From positions 2,914,001-2,978,000 of the forward strand of contig CBDCWO010000006.1 of the NCBI GenBank assembly GCA_965223405.1: a DNA stretch of 64,000 bases. The letters are read 5' to 3'. The stretch is from CBDCWO01 sp965223405 (GTDB lineage: Bacteria > Bacteroidota > Bacteroidia > Chitinophagales > Saprospiraceae). The position numbers and the translations under genes were made by a program. Numbering within the stretch: the first letter of the stretch is position 1; each line of letters starts with the position of its first letter. The notes beneath the pieces are model-generated. The model had not been told where the DNA came from. It searched no databases and worked only from the letters and a program-made list of their open reading frames with translations. Positions 18,723 through 24,883 of the stretch are shown here, piece by piece.

Positions 18723-19151
18723 ATGATGATAAAACTAAACAATGAAATGATTAAAAAGGGATTTATCCTTTCAGGAATTATGAATATAGGTGGAGTATTA
18801 ATTCTATCCCGGCTGTTTACGAATGATGTAATACCTGAGGCTGACCCAGTGGTTATGTCAAATTTTGGATTACTAATGATTATTGTCTGGGGATTGGTTT
18901 TTCTTGCAACGTCCCAAAAATATGAACAATTGAAGTGGCTTGTCGGGGTATTTGTAATTGAGAAATTTATCTACGGATTGGTATGGGCCAATTGGATCTT
19001 AAATAATGACCTTGCTTCCGTCTACAACCAAGATACCATGGCTGGGATTTTCTATACAATCTATGGAGTAAACGATTGGTTTTTCTTTTTGTTTTTCCTG
19101 ATAGTCTTTATCAGACTAGTGAATCCGACCGAGAAGTATATTAGAAAATAG
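18723..19151 (+). CDS. Small integral membrane protein, 142 aa
   Basis: Four hydrophobic segments (KGFILSGIMNIGGVLIL, NFGLLMIIVWGLVFLA, WLVGVFVIEKFIYGLVW, WFFFLFFLIVFIRLV) in 142 residues, with a cytoplasmic basic tail. I recognise no family with confidence. It follows the small COX1-like protein in the same direction; function unknown. Confidence 0.6.
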   Translation: MMIKLNNEMIKKGFILSGIMNIGGVLILSRLFTNDVIPEADPVVMSNFGLLMIIVWGLVFLATSQKYEQLKWLVGVFVIEKFIYGLVWANWILNNDLASVYNQDTMAGIFYTIYGVNDWFFFLFFLIVFIRLVNPTEKYIRK

Positions 19152-19348
19152 ATGATAAGTCACCAGTGCCTCAGCGTGCTTTCATACGATGTCGACTTTG
19201 CTCAAAAAATCGGTTCACTTTGCGAATTGTAGATCTTTATCATAAAGCGTAATTGTAAATATAAATGAGCGAATTACTGGCCACCAGGAATCCAGTGAGT
19301 TTATTATTCAGAAGAAATGTAATATTTTCTATCTTCGCAACTCAATAA

Positions 19349-20304
19349 TTAATTAACCCAAGTTGCGAACTATAGATTGATAGACCTAAAAAAGGTGTAA
19401 GCTAACACAAAAAGGAATATTTTGATCAAAAAGCCTTGGGGCGTGACTGCATGGATTTTAGCAGGCATCATTTGAGCTATTTCACTAAAAGTGGTTTCAA
19501 TACGTTTTCTTTTATTTTCTATTAAATAATCTGTATAGGGTTTATGTTGTCTTTTGAGGTTGGATTTTCTTTGTACCAGTAAATGAATTTGGTCGCATTC
19601 CATCAACAAATCTTCGTACTGATAATCGTTGTAAATAGCATCTGCATACAAGGTGCTATCAACAGGTAAATCCAAATTCATAGATTTAAAAGCGGTTATG
19701 TCGGAGAAAGAACCAGCCGCAATATAATAGTCCACTGGTATTCCATTTGCATCCACTACCAATTGGACTTTAAAACCATAAAAATACTCCCTTTTAGAAA
19801 CACATTTGCCACGATAAGCTTTGTTTTTCAATAACTTACAGTTTGGGATTCGAATGTTGTGACACACTTTAACCGGAAATGAATCAATGATGTATTCACT
19901 ACTTATATTTAGATTTTTGATCCTTTGTCCAAGACCTCGAAATAGACTCCATAATAAAAATTCTAATCCATGAAGTCTTCTATTAAATCCGCTTTTATCA
20001 ATAAATACAACTCCATGATGTGACCTCATATAACCTCTGGCTTTGACCATGTTGCATCCAAAATATCTGGATGCTATAATTGCGGTTGTTAAAATTTCAG
20101 CATCAGTAGTTTTTCTTAATGATTCATCTTTTTTTCTTGAAATCTTGACAAAATCATCAATAAAGCAATAAATTGTAATTACATAATTTTCCATAATGGG
20201 TGTAGATTTTGGTGGGATGAGACCTCCTTAATTTACACCATTATGGATTCTTTAGCAATATGTATTATCATTTATTTTAATACGTCGCAACTTGGGTTAA
20301 TTAA
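19349..20304. mobile_element. IS982-like insertion sequence, copy 1
   Basis: The 956-bp element is bounded by terminal inverted repeats TTAATTAACCCAAGTTGCGA / TCGCAACTTGGGTTAATTAA and a 3-bp target duplication TAA (19346-19348 and 20305-20307). The copy at 46075-47030 has the same length and, as far as I can read, the same sequence. It carries one transposase gene on the minus strand. Confidence 0.9.
19370..20194 (-). CDS. IS982-family transposase
   Basis: A 274-residue DDE transposase. Family blocks seen are the N-terminal YCFIDDFVKISRK, the first acidic residue in YIIDSFPVKVC, the YRGKCVSKREYFYGFKVQL stretch, the second acid in LYADAIYND and the Glu in KRKRIETTFSEIAQMMP. Full length with no disruption, so the element may be active. 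It fills most of the IS. Confidence 0.92.
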   Translation of the reverse strand: MENYVITIYCFIDDFVKISRKKDESLRKTTDAEILTTAIIASRYFGCNMVKARGYMRSHHGVVFIDKSGFNRRLHGLEFLLWSLFRGLGQRIKNLNISSEYIIDSFPVKVCHNIRIPNCKLLKNKAYRGKCVSKREYFYGFKVQLVVDANGIPVDYYIAAGSFSDITAFKSMNLDLPVDSTLYADAIYNDYQYEDLLMECDQIHLLVQRKSNLKRQHKPYTDYLIENKRKRIETTFSEIAQMMPAKIHAVTPQGFLIKIFLFVLAYTFFRSINL

Positions 20305-20335
20305 TAATGTATTGCATTAACCGCAAATCGGCAAG

Positions 20336-20416
20336 ATGAGTTATCTGGAAGCACATTTACAATTTGATTTTATGACCAAGTTACTTTTTCAGGAAGCAGC
20401 AATAGATAAGGATTGA
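20336..20416 (+). CDS. Possible 26-aa peptide downstream of the IS
   Basis: An ATG reads MSYLEAHLQFDFMTKLLFQE and six more residues, then TGA, followed 28 bases later by a good terminator. The IS sits 31 bases upstream and would separate it from a weak promoter-like TATCTTCG before the element. It could be a real micro-gene whose leader was hit by the IS, or chance. Confidence 0.25.
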   Translation: MSYLEAHLQFDFMTKLLFQEAAIDKD

Positions 20417-20444
20417 TCTAATCTAAAAGAATATCATATTAAAC

Positions 20445-20475
20445 AGCGTCCTGCAGAAGTGGGACGCTTTTTTTT
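20445..20475 (+). terminator. Intrinsic terminator
   Basis: AGCGTCC, a loop, then GGGACGCT and eight T. It insulates the tRNA/slipin unit from read-through out of the IS region. Confidence 0.85.
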
Positions 20476-20659
20476 ATGAAAATATTAAATAAAATATGCA
20501 GAAATAAAGTCAGATATAGGAATTGGAGGATTTTGCACAAATGGCAGTGGTACAACGAATTACAAAATCCAGAGTATAACGTCTTATGGCGAATGGGAAT
20601 TCCTATATCTAACCTTAGTCAAAAGCAATTGATTATCAGATATTTAGGTTGGAATAGAT

Positions 20660-20691
20660 TTGGAAATGTAAATACAATTTATATACCTTTG
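20660..20691 (+). promoter_or_regulatory. Promoter of the tRNA-array/slipin unit
   Basis: TTG at 20660-20662, a 21-base spacer, and TACCTTTG at 20684-20691 match the Bacteroidota sigma consensus TTG-N19-21-TAnnTTTG. Transcription should begin near 20698, about 200 bases before the first tRNA. Confidence 0.7.
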
Positions 20692-20697
20692 CGAATC

Positions 20698-20873
20698 GAA
20701 ATTAAATAGAAATGATAGGACTAAAATTTATTGGGAATAAGAACTGTGTAAGCCATGATCTACACCAGGATAATTATTTAGACGTATTATGCAAAGAGGC
20801 AAGAATGATGTAATCTCATCGATTATATAAGATACATTAAGGCATCTCTTTGCATCAAGGAGGTGCTTTTTTT
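20698..20873 (+). promoter_or_regulatory. Leader RNA with mutually exclusive helices (attenuator or small RNA)
   Basis: The predicted transcript first forms a GTGTA/TACAC hairpin (about 20746-20765). Then ATGCAAAGAG (20789-20798) can pair perfectly with CTCTTTGCAT (20846-20855) around an internal hairpin (TGATGT-ATCT with AGAT-ACATTA). This 10-bp helix uses the bases needed for the terminator stem at 20842-20866. That is the layout of a transcription attenuator; the alternative is a stand-alone 176-nt RNA ending at the terminator. No known riboswitch or T-box consensus was recognised. Confidence 0.5.
20842..20873 (+). terminator. Terminator ahead of the tRNA array
   Basis: GCATCTCTT (20842-20850) pairs over nine positions (two T-G wobbles) with AGGAGGTGC (20858-20866), with a 7-base loop and seven T. 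It overlaps the competing leader helix. Confidence 0.75.
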
Positions 20874-20898
20874 ATTTCTGCATTTCCCCATTTCAAAT

Positions 20899-20970
20899 AG
20901 TGTCGTAGTTCAGTGGTAGAACATCCGACTGTCTATCGGAAGGTCGCGAGTTCGATTCTCGTCGACACTG
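20899..20970 (+). tRNA. tRNA-Asp (anticodon GTC), atypical
   Basis: A complete 72-nt cloverleaf: 7-bp acceptor AGTGTCG/CGACACT, D-arm GTTC/GAAC, anticodon stem TCCGA/TCGGA with loop CTGTCTA (anticodon GTC), T-arm GCGAG TTCGATT CTCGT and discriminator G73, the Asp identity base. No CCA is encoded. The first pair A1-T72 replaces the usual G1-C72, so this is unlikely to be the main housekeeping tRNA-Asp. It is the first RNA of the array. Confidence 0.88.
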
Positions 20971-21048
20971 CATTTTTCTTTTGCGCTGATGATTATACCG
21001 GACTTTGTATCGGAATATGGAGATTCATTTTCGCTCACTTAATAACCC

Positions 21049-21122
21049 TGTCCTGTGTTGTAATGGTAGCATTTGAGAATTTGGATCTCAGGGTAAAGGT
21101 TCGAATCCTTTCGGGATAGCCA
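21049..21122 (+). tRNA. tRNA-Gln (anticodon TTG), CCA encoded
   Basis: Acceptor TGTCCTG/CGGGATA (seven pairs, two wobbles, weak U1-A72 pair as expected for Gln), a short D-arm with AATGGTA loop, anticodon stem TGAGA/TCTCA with loop ATTTGGA (anticodon TTG), T-arm AAAGG TTCGAAT CCTTT, discriminator G and genomic CCA at 21120-21122. All parts are present and in normal order. Confidence 0.88.
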
Positions 21123-21222
21123 ATGATATTAAATTAACAATGCGACGGGTAACGACTCTTCGCACTAAAATTGAAAAATCGATAAAGAAATAGTCACAGT
21201 CAAGTGACAGAAGAAGGTTTTT

Positions 21223-21314
21223 TGATAATGATTGAGATAGCACGATGCGGGTTTCTGTATAACCCCATGTAACCAGGACAATAGTCATTAGGTTTGACGA
21301 TCGAAGCATTATCA
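21223..21314 (+). ncRNA. Degenerate tRNA-like module C
   Basis: Closed by TGATAATG (21223-21230) with CATTATCA (21307-21314) and TTGA (21232-21235) with TCGA (21301-21304). Inside are a T-arm-like hairpin (ATG-C-GGGTT, 7-nt loop, AACCC-CAT; loop TCTGTAT lacks the TTC-A signature) and then a D-arm-like hairpin GTCA TTAGGTT TGAC preceded by TA and holding the GG pair. The order T-like then D-like is the same permuted order as modules A and B, but no paired acceptor can be drawn. It may be a diverged module or a Y-RNA-like fold. Confidence 0.45.
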
Positions 21315-21326
21315 GGAATCCCAAAC

Positions 21327-21395
21327 TCCAAGTGTCGTGGGTTCGATTCCCACTCATGCCGCTGGTGTGATAGTTCAGAAGGTTAGAACATTGGA
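21327..21395 (+). ncRNA. Circularly permuted tRNA-like module A
   Basis: Order: TCCAA (3' strand of anticodon stem), variable GTGTC, T-arm GTGGG TTCGATT CCCAC, acceptor 3' strand TCATGCC, 3-nt loop GCT, acceptor 5' strand GGTGTGA, TA, D-arm GTTC AGAAGGTTA GAAC, A, and TTGGA (5' strand of anticodon stem). The acceptor strands pair at all seven positions (two G-T) and the anticodon stem at all five. So every tRNA part is present, but the ends are in the anticodon loop and the acceptor is sealed by a triloop. Because the loop is open, an anticodon cannot be assigned. It could be a permuted pre-tRNA or a tRNA mimic. Confidence 0.75.
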
Positions 21396-21400
21396 ATTTT

Positions 21401-21485
21401 TGATTGCGCAGGTTCGAATCCTGCCAGGCCTCATGAGGCCTGTGGCGGAATTGGTTGACGCGATAGACTTAGGATCTATTAATCA
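21401..21485 (+). tRNA. Circularly permuted tRNA-Leu (TAG)-like gene, module B
   Basis: Order: TGATT (variable-arm 3' strand), GC, T-arm GCAGG TTCGAAT CCTGC, acceptor 3' strand CAGGCCT, 4-nt loop CATG, acceptor 5' strand AGGCCTG, TG, D-arm GCG/CGC with AATTGGTTGA loop, anticodon stem ATAGA/TCTAT with loop CTTAGGA (anticodon TAG at 21470-21472, Leu), then T and AATCA. The acceptor pairs perfectly 7/7 and the class II variable arm is closed by AATCA/TGATT. The break lies in the variable-arm loop. The base after the 3' acceptor strand is C, not the Leu discriminator A, and no CCA fits in the loop, so charging is doubtful without processing. Confidence 0.75.
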
Positions 21486-21811
21486 TTTCAACTGAGCTGA
21501 TCCCTCGTAAAAGGATTACCACTTGAGGATTTGGTCTTTAGAATCGCACTGATTTAGGTTGGTCTATTCGGTAAAAAAGCTGAAAGACGCTACCATGAAT
21601 TAGAAAATTAACTTTTGATAAGAGTGAAGTTGGATACCGTCTGATTGAGGCTCTACTCTGATAGCATACCTATATTTTCAATGAGAATATACATGTGCCG
21701 ATCACAGTTTTACCGAAATCTGGCTTAAAGCTGCATCCATCGGCAGTTGATGATTCTAGGGACCGGTTCTCTATTTCAAAATGGATTTTATAACTATTTA
21801 AATATTAAATC
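21486..21811 (+). promoter_or_regulatory. Structured leader of the slipin gene
   Basis: This 326-base non-coding stretch holds several hairpins: GATCC/GGATT (about 21498-21517), TTCGG/CTGAA near 21570, AGAGT/ACTCT enclosing about 21620-21660, an 8-bp AT stem TATATTTT/AGAATATA (21671-21691), and a 7-bp helix TGCCGAT (21696-21702) with ATCGGCA (21739-21745) that encloses further stems. The last lies 66 bases before the slipin ATG. No further TTC-loop T-arm was found, so I do not call another tRNA here. Confidence 0.45.
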
Positions 21812-22915
21812 ATGAGACATGTTAGAATTGCAGTAAATGCGTATGAAAAAGCATTGGTTTTCAGAAATGGTGAACTTGTCAGGGTATTGGATAGTGGAAA
21901 ATACTGGATAAGCCCGTGGGCAAAAGTCATGAAGTATGATATTACAGAGCTATTCTACCATGAAGTAGATCTCGATATATTGATGAAGTGCGAAGATTTG
22001 AATTCGAGATTGAATGTTGTGGAGGTAGCCGATCATGAAATAGTAATCCAATGCAGGCATAATAACTTCAATCAGGTCCTGACTCCGGGTAGATATGCGT
22101 ACTGGAAAGAGGGATTAGAGTATTCCTACGAGCGGGTGGATCTCAATGTCATCGAGGTAAGTGATAAACTACCTCGTAAAATATTGCATAGACCAGAGGT
22201 CTTGAAATACTTGGATGTTCATACTGTTGAAAGCTATGAAAAAGGATTGTTGTTTGTCGATGGAGAATTGTACAAAAAATTGAATCCTGGTCTCTATTAC
22301 TTTTGGAAGGGTGAACAAAACGCCATCTTGACCAAAGTGGATACTCGTAAGCTACAAGTTGAAGTGAGCGGTCAGGAGCTATTGACTCAAGATAAGGCGG
22401 CAATTCGGTTGAGTTTGTTTGCCAATTATCAGGTCATCGATATTATGAAGGCTTTGGCTGAGAGCAAAGACTATGCAAAACAGTTGTATGTAACTTTGCA
22501 GTTAGGCTTGAGAGAGTATATAGGTCAATTCACTTTGGATCAATTGCTACGTAATAAGTCTGCTATTGCGCCAAACATCATGGAGTATGTGGAAGAACGC
22601 GCTTCAGAACTTGGTGTCCAGCTGATAGATTGTGGTATCAGAGATATCATCTTACCTGGCGATATCAAAGAGATCATGAATCAAGTATTGGTAGCCGAGA
22701 AAAAAGCTCAGGCCAACACCATCATGAGAAGAGAAGAGACTGCGTCCACTCGAAGTTTGCTTAACACAGCCAAACTGATGGAAGACAACGAAATGCTCTT
22801 CAAACTCAAAGAGATGGAATACATGGAGCGTATTGCAGATAAAATCGGTGAGATAACGGTCAATGGCGGTATGCGTGTAGTTGATCAGTTGAGAGAGCTT
22901 GTAGGTAGCAAATGA
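21812..22915 (+). CDS. Slipin-family SPFH (band 7) protein
   Basis: A 367-residue SPFH-domain protein. The N-terminal 160 residues contain related segments, EKALVFRNGELVRVLDSGKY, then HNNFNQVLTPGRYAYWK, then EKGLLFVDGELYKKLNPG, before the band-7 core (KVDTRKLQVEVSGQELLTQDK to IRDIILPGDIKEIMNQVL) and a C-terminal coiled coil. The usual N-terminal membrane hairpin is absent. From memory, slipins of this kind occur in RNA-repair (rtcB/rtcA, Ro60/Y RNA) neighbourhoods; none of those partners is in this window. It is the only protein gene of the array unit and is closed by its own terminator. Confidence 0.88.
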   Translation: MRHVRIAVNAYEKALVFRNGELVRVLDSGKYWISPWAKVMKYDITELFYHEVDLDILMKCEDLNSRLNVVEVADHEIVIQCRHNNFNQVLTPGRYAYWKEGLEYSYERVDLNVIEVSDKLPRKILHRPEVLKYLDVHTVESYEKGLLFVDGELYKKLNPGLYYFWKGEQNAILTKVDTRKLQVEVSGQELLTQDKAAIRLSLFANYQVIDIMKALAESKDYAKQLYVTLQLGLREYIGQFTLDQLLRNKSAIAPNIMEYVEERASELGVQLIDCGIRDIILPGDIKEIMNQVLVAEKKAQANTIMRREETASTRSLLNTAKLMEDNEMLFKLKEMEYMERIADKIGEITVNGGMRVVDQLRELVGSK

Positions 22916-22917
22916 TG

Positions 22918-22956
22918 ATTCCCCTCCTAGATAAATGTCGGAGGGGAATTTTTTTA
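22918..22956 (+). terminator. Terminator of the slipin unit
   Basis: ATTCCCCTCC (22918-22927) pairs perfectly with GGAGGGGAAT (22940-22949), followed by a T-run. The 330 bases after it, to 23294, hold nothing I can support. Confidence 0.92.
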
Positions 22957-23294
22957 CCTGGCCAAAAATTCAGAAGTTGATTAGACAATGTAAGGAGTCG
23001 TTGTTCATTTCAAAAGATGCTTAATTTGATCAGAACTCATTGCACAAATGGCTATTTCAACACGTATACACCGGTATCGAGTATTAAGACAAATCACCAA
23101 CTTGTGCCTCAACGTGATAAGTCATATAACCAAACTCCTGAAGTAAGAAATCATTAAGAAGAGGTATTAATTCTCACCGAAAACCGGCCGGTCCAGGAAT
23201 GATGGTCTCCTCTCTTGGAAAGTGAAATGCAAGTTGTCAAACAGATCAAAATGCCTATCTAATGATTCGAAACTTCACAAAAGTTGAAAAATGT

Positions 23295-23325
23295 TTGATA
23301 AAGTTAGGATTCCTAACTATATTTG
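23295..23325 (+). promoter_or_regulatory. Promoter with embedded MarR-type operator
   Basis: TTG (23295-23297), 20 bases, TATATTTG (23318-23325) is a consensus Bacteroidota promoter. The spacer holds the perfect palindrome AGTTAGGA-T-TCCTAACT (23302-23318), which overlaps the first base of the -7 box. A near copy lies before the MarR gene at 24054, so the likely ligand is that regulator. Confidence 0.72.
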
Positions 23326-23366
23326 CTGAGGCGATTTTGCCACCATAGAAATAAACATCATCTAAA

Positions 23367-23600
23367 ATGAGTAATTCAATTTTTTATCATGCCGGATGTC
23401 CGGTTTGCGTCAGCGCAGAAAAGGAAATCATCGATTTGATTGGCGCTGAAAATGTAGAAATTGTACATTTGGGTGAAGACCAAGGTAGAATTGAAGAAGC
23501 AGAAAAAGCTGAAGTAAAGTCTGTTCCTGCATTGGTCACACCTAATGGAAATGTACTTCACATCAACTTTGGTGCCTCAATGGCTGATGTAAAGGGGTAG
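23367..23600 (+). CDS. Thioredoxin/glutaredoxin-like small redox protein
   Basis: A 77-residue thioredoxin-fold protein. The active-site motif CPVC sits at residues 11-14 (FYHAGCPVCVSAEKEI), and the cis-Pro loop is VKSVPALV. The strand GAENVEIVHLGED fits the glutaredoxin-like order. It is cytoplasmic. Its promoter carries the palindrome shared with the MarR gene downstream, so it is probably induced with the DUF2024 gene when that repressor leaves DNA. Confidence 0.8.
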   Translation: MSNSIFYHAGCPVCVSAEKEIIDLIGAENVEIVHLGEDQGRIEEAEKAEVKSVPALVTPNGNVLHINFGASMADVKG

Positions 23601-23763
23601 GTTCTTCCGCCTGTACAATGAGGTCTAACCACTGGTTCATCAGGGACAAAGTAATTAATTAGAATCACCTGAAATTTATTTTGTGCTTGATGAACCAGAT
23701 ATCAATTTGGATTTTGCAGTGTTAATCTTAATTGTAACATTAAATTCACCAACAATCACGTTT

Positions 23764-24045
23764 ATGGAAAATACAACTCGACACAAAGTAAATGTCTGGG
23801 ATACTTACGTAACCAAAAAAAATGGTACCATCATGCATTTTGATATTATTGCTCCAGTAGAGATAACCGATACCAGGACCATCTACAATTATGGCAAGGA
23901 ATATCTTAAAAGTAAAGGCCAAGAGGGTCAACCTCTCGATTCAAGGCAATGCAGACTTTGTCACATTGAAATCCTAAAACCTGAATGGAAGGATGATATT
24001 GCCGATAAAGGATACTTCATAATAGAAATGGAAGGATGCAAATAG
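23764..24045 (+). CDS. DUF2024 family protein
   Basis: The start at 23764 (MENTTRHKVNVWDTYVTKK) gives 93 residues and the family's usual N-terminus; the in-frame start at 23683 only adds a poorly coding extension. Matching blocks are VWDTYVTKKNGTIMHFDI, a central YNYGKEYLKSKGQ and CRLCHIE near the end with a CxxC pair. The family has a known fold but no assigned function. It lies between the redox protein and the MarR gene and shares their presumed control. Confidence 0.8.
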   Translation: MENTTRHKVNVWDTYVTKKNGTIMHFDIIAPVEITDTRTIYNYGKEYLKSKGQEGQPLDSRQCRLCHIEILKPEWKDDIADKGYFIIEMEGCK

Positions 24046-24053
24046 TATTTTAA

Positions 24054-24070
24054 AGTTAGGAATGCTTACT
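24054..24070 (+). promoter_or_regulatory. Second MarR-type operator
   Basis: AGTTAGGA-A-TGCTTACT has the same 8-1-8 layout as the palindrome at 23302; its right half matches in six of eight positions. It overlaps a -7-like TTACTTTG (24066-24073) just before the MarR start, which suggests autoregulation. Confidence 0.6.
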
Positions 24071-24107
24071 TTGTGATCATTCTGGTTTTAGAAAAAATAG
24101 GTAAGCA

Positions 24108-24689
24108 TTGAGTTTAGAAGCAAAGATACTCAGCGGGTTAGAGCGAATTTCGGAAACTTTAAAGTCTTTGTTATGGGAAAAAGCTAAAGCTTTTGGAATC
24201 AGCCCTATACAAATACAAATCTTATTATTTGTGTCCAATCATCAGACAGATCTCTGTAATGTAAGTTACCTGGCGAGAGAATTTAATGTAACGAAAGCCA
24301 CTATAAGTGATGCAGTCAAAGTGCTGTTGAAGAAAGAACTTTTAGATAAAGATTTTTCTCCAGTAGACAATCGCCGGTATAATATACTTATTACCCATAA
24401 AGGAAGAGAATTGGTAAATAATTTGTCGGATTACTCTAAGCCTATTTCGGATGAGTTATCTACTTTGGATCAAAAAGATCTAATCGGCATTTTCAACTCA
24501 TTAACCAAATTAATATTCCAATTAAACCAGCAAAACATTATTAAAGTCCAACGGACTTGTTTTAAGTGTCAATTTTATCAGGGCGATAAGATAAGTGATC
24601 ATTTTTGTAATTTAATTGGCAGTCAATTAAATGTCCAGGATCTCAGGCTGGATTGTAGTGACTTTATGGAAAAAACCAATGCCTGTTAG
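24108..24689 (+). CDS. MarR-family regulator with Cys-rich C-terminal tail
   Basis: A 193-residue winged-helix regulator beginning at TTG 24108. The DNA-binding part is REFNVTKATISDAVKVLLKK followed by the wing DNRRYNILITHKGREL. After the normal MarR fold (about 145 residues) there is an extra tail with CFKCQFYQGDKISDHFC and a later Cys, a CxxC-plus-two pattern that could bind a metal or sense redox state. With the thioredoxin-like gene and two matching operators upstream, a redox or metal-responsive repressor is the best guess. Confidence 0.82.
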   Translation: MSLEAKILSGLERISETLKSLLWEKAKAFGISPIQIQILLFVSNHQTDLCNVSYLAREFNVTKATISDAVKVLLKKELLDKDFSPVDNRRYNILITHKGRELVNNLSDYSKPISDELSTLDQKDLIGIFNSLTKLIFQLNQQNIIKVQRTCFKCQFYQGDKISDHFCNLIGSQLNVQDLRLDCSDFMEKTNAC

Positions 24690-24823
24690 TCAGGTATTAA
24701 ATTGAACAATCGTTCCACCTCCTTCATTTGAGCCGATTTGCTCTATTTTACTCCTAATGAAACTATCTAGCCCACATATTGTTTTTTGATAATGAGGACT
24801 TTAATAATAAGGTTCATTGGGAG

Positions 24824-24854
24824 TTGGTTACAATAATTCATCCGAGTATATTTG
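24824..24854 (+). promoter_or_regulatory. Promoter of the SDR gene
   Basis: TTG (24824-24826), a 20-base spacer and TATATTTG (24847-24854) match the Bacteroidota consensus, 30 bases before the TTG start at 24884. Confidence 0.75.
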
Positions 24855-24883
24855 TAACATAATCTTTTTGAAAACATTCAGTA

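Noticed and set aside
20476..20709. 77-aa open frame, Trp-rich
   Set aside because: It begins right at the end of a terminator T-run and its end overlaps the promoter at 20660-20691; the composition looks non-coding.
21364..21431. A linear tRNA read from GGTGTGA to CAGGCCT
   Set aside because: In linear order the acceptor strands and the anticodon stem (TTGGA with ATTGC) do not pair and there is no variable loop; both strands pair perfectly with flanking partners in the permuted reading instead.
20899..21500. Prophage tRNA cluster
   Set aside because: No integrase, structural phage genes or attachment site are nearby; the only linked protein gene is the slipin.
21436..21811. tRNA-Leu interrupted by a group I intron
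   Set aside because: A normal 3' half with a TTC T-loop is not found downstream, no group I core was recognised, and the missing half is present just upstream.
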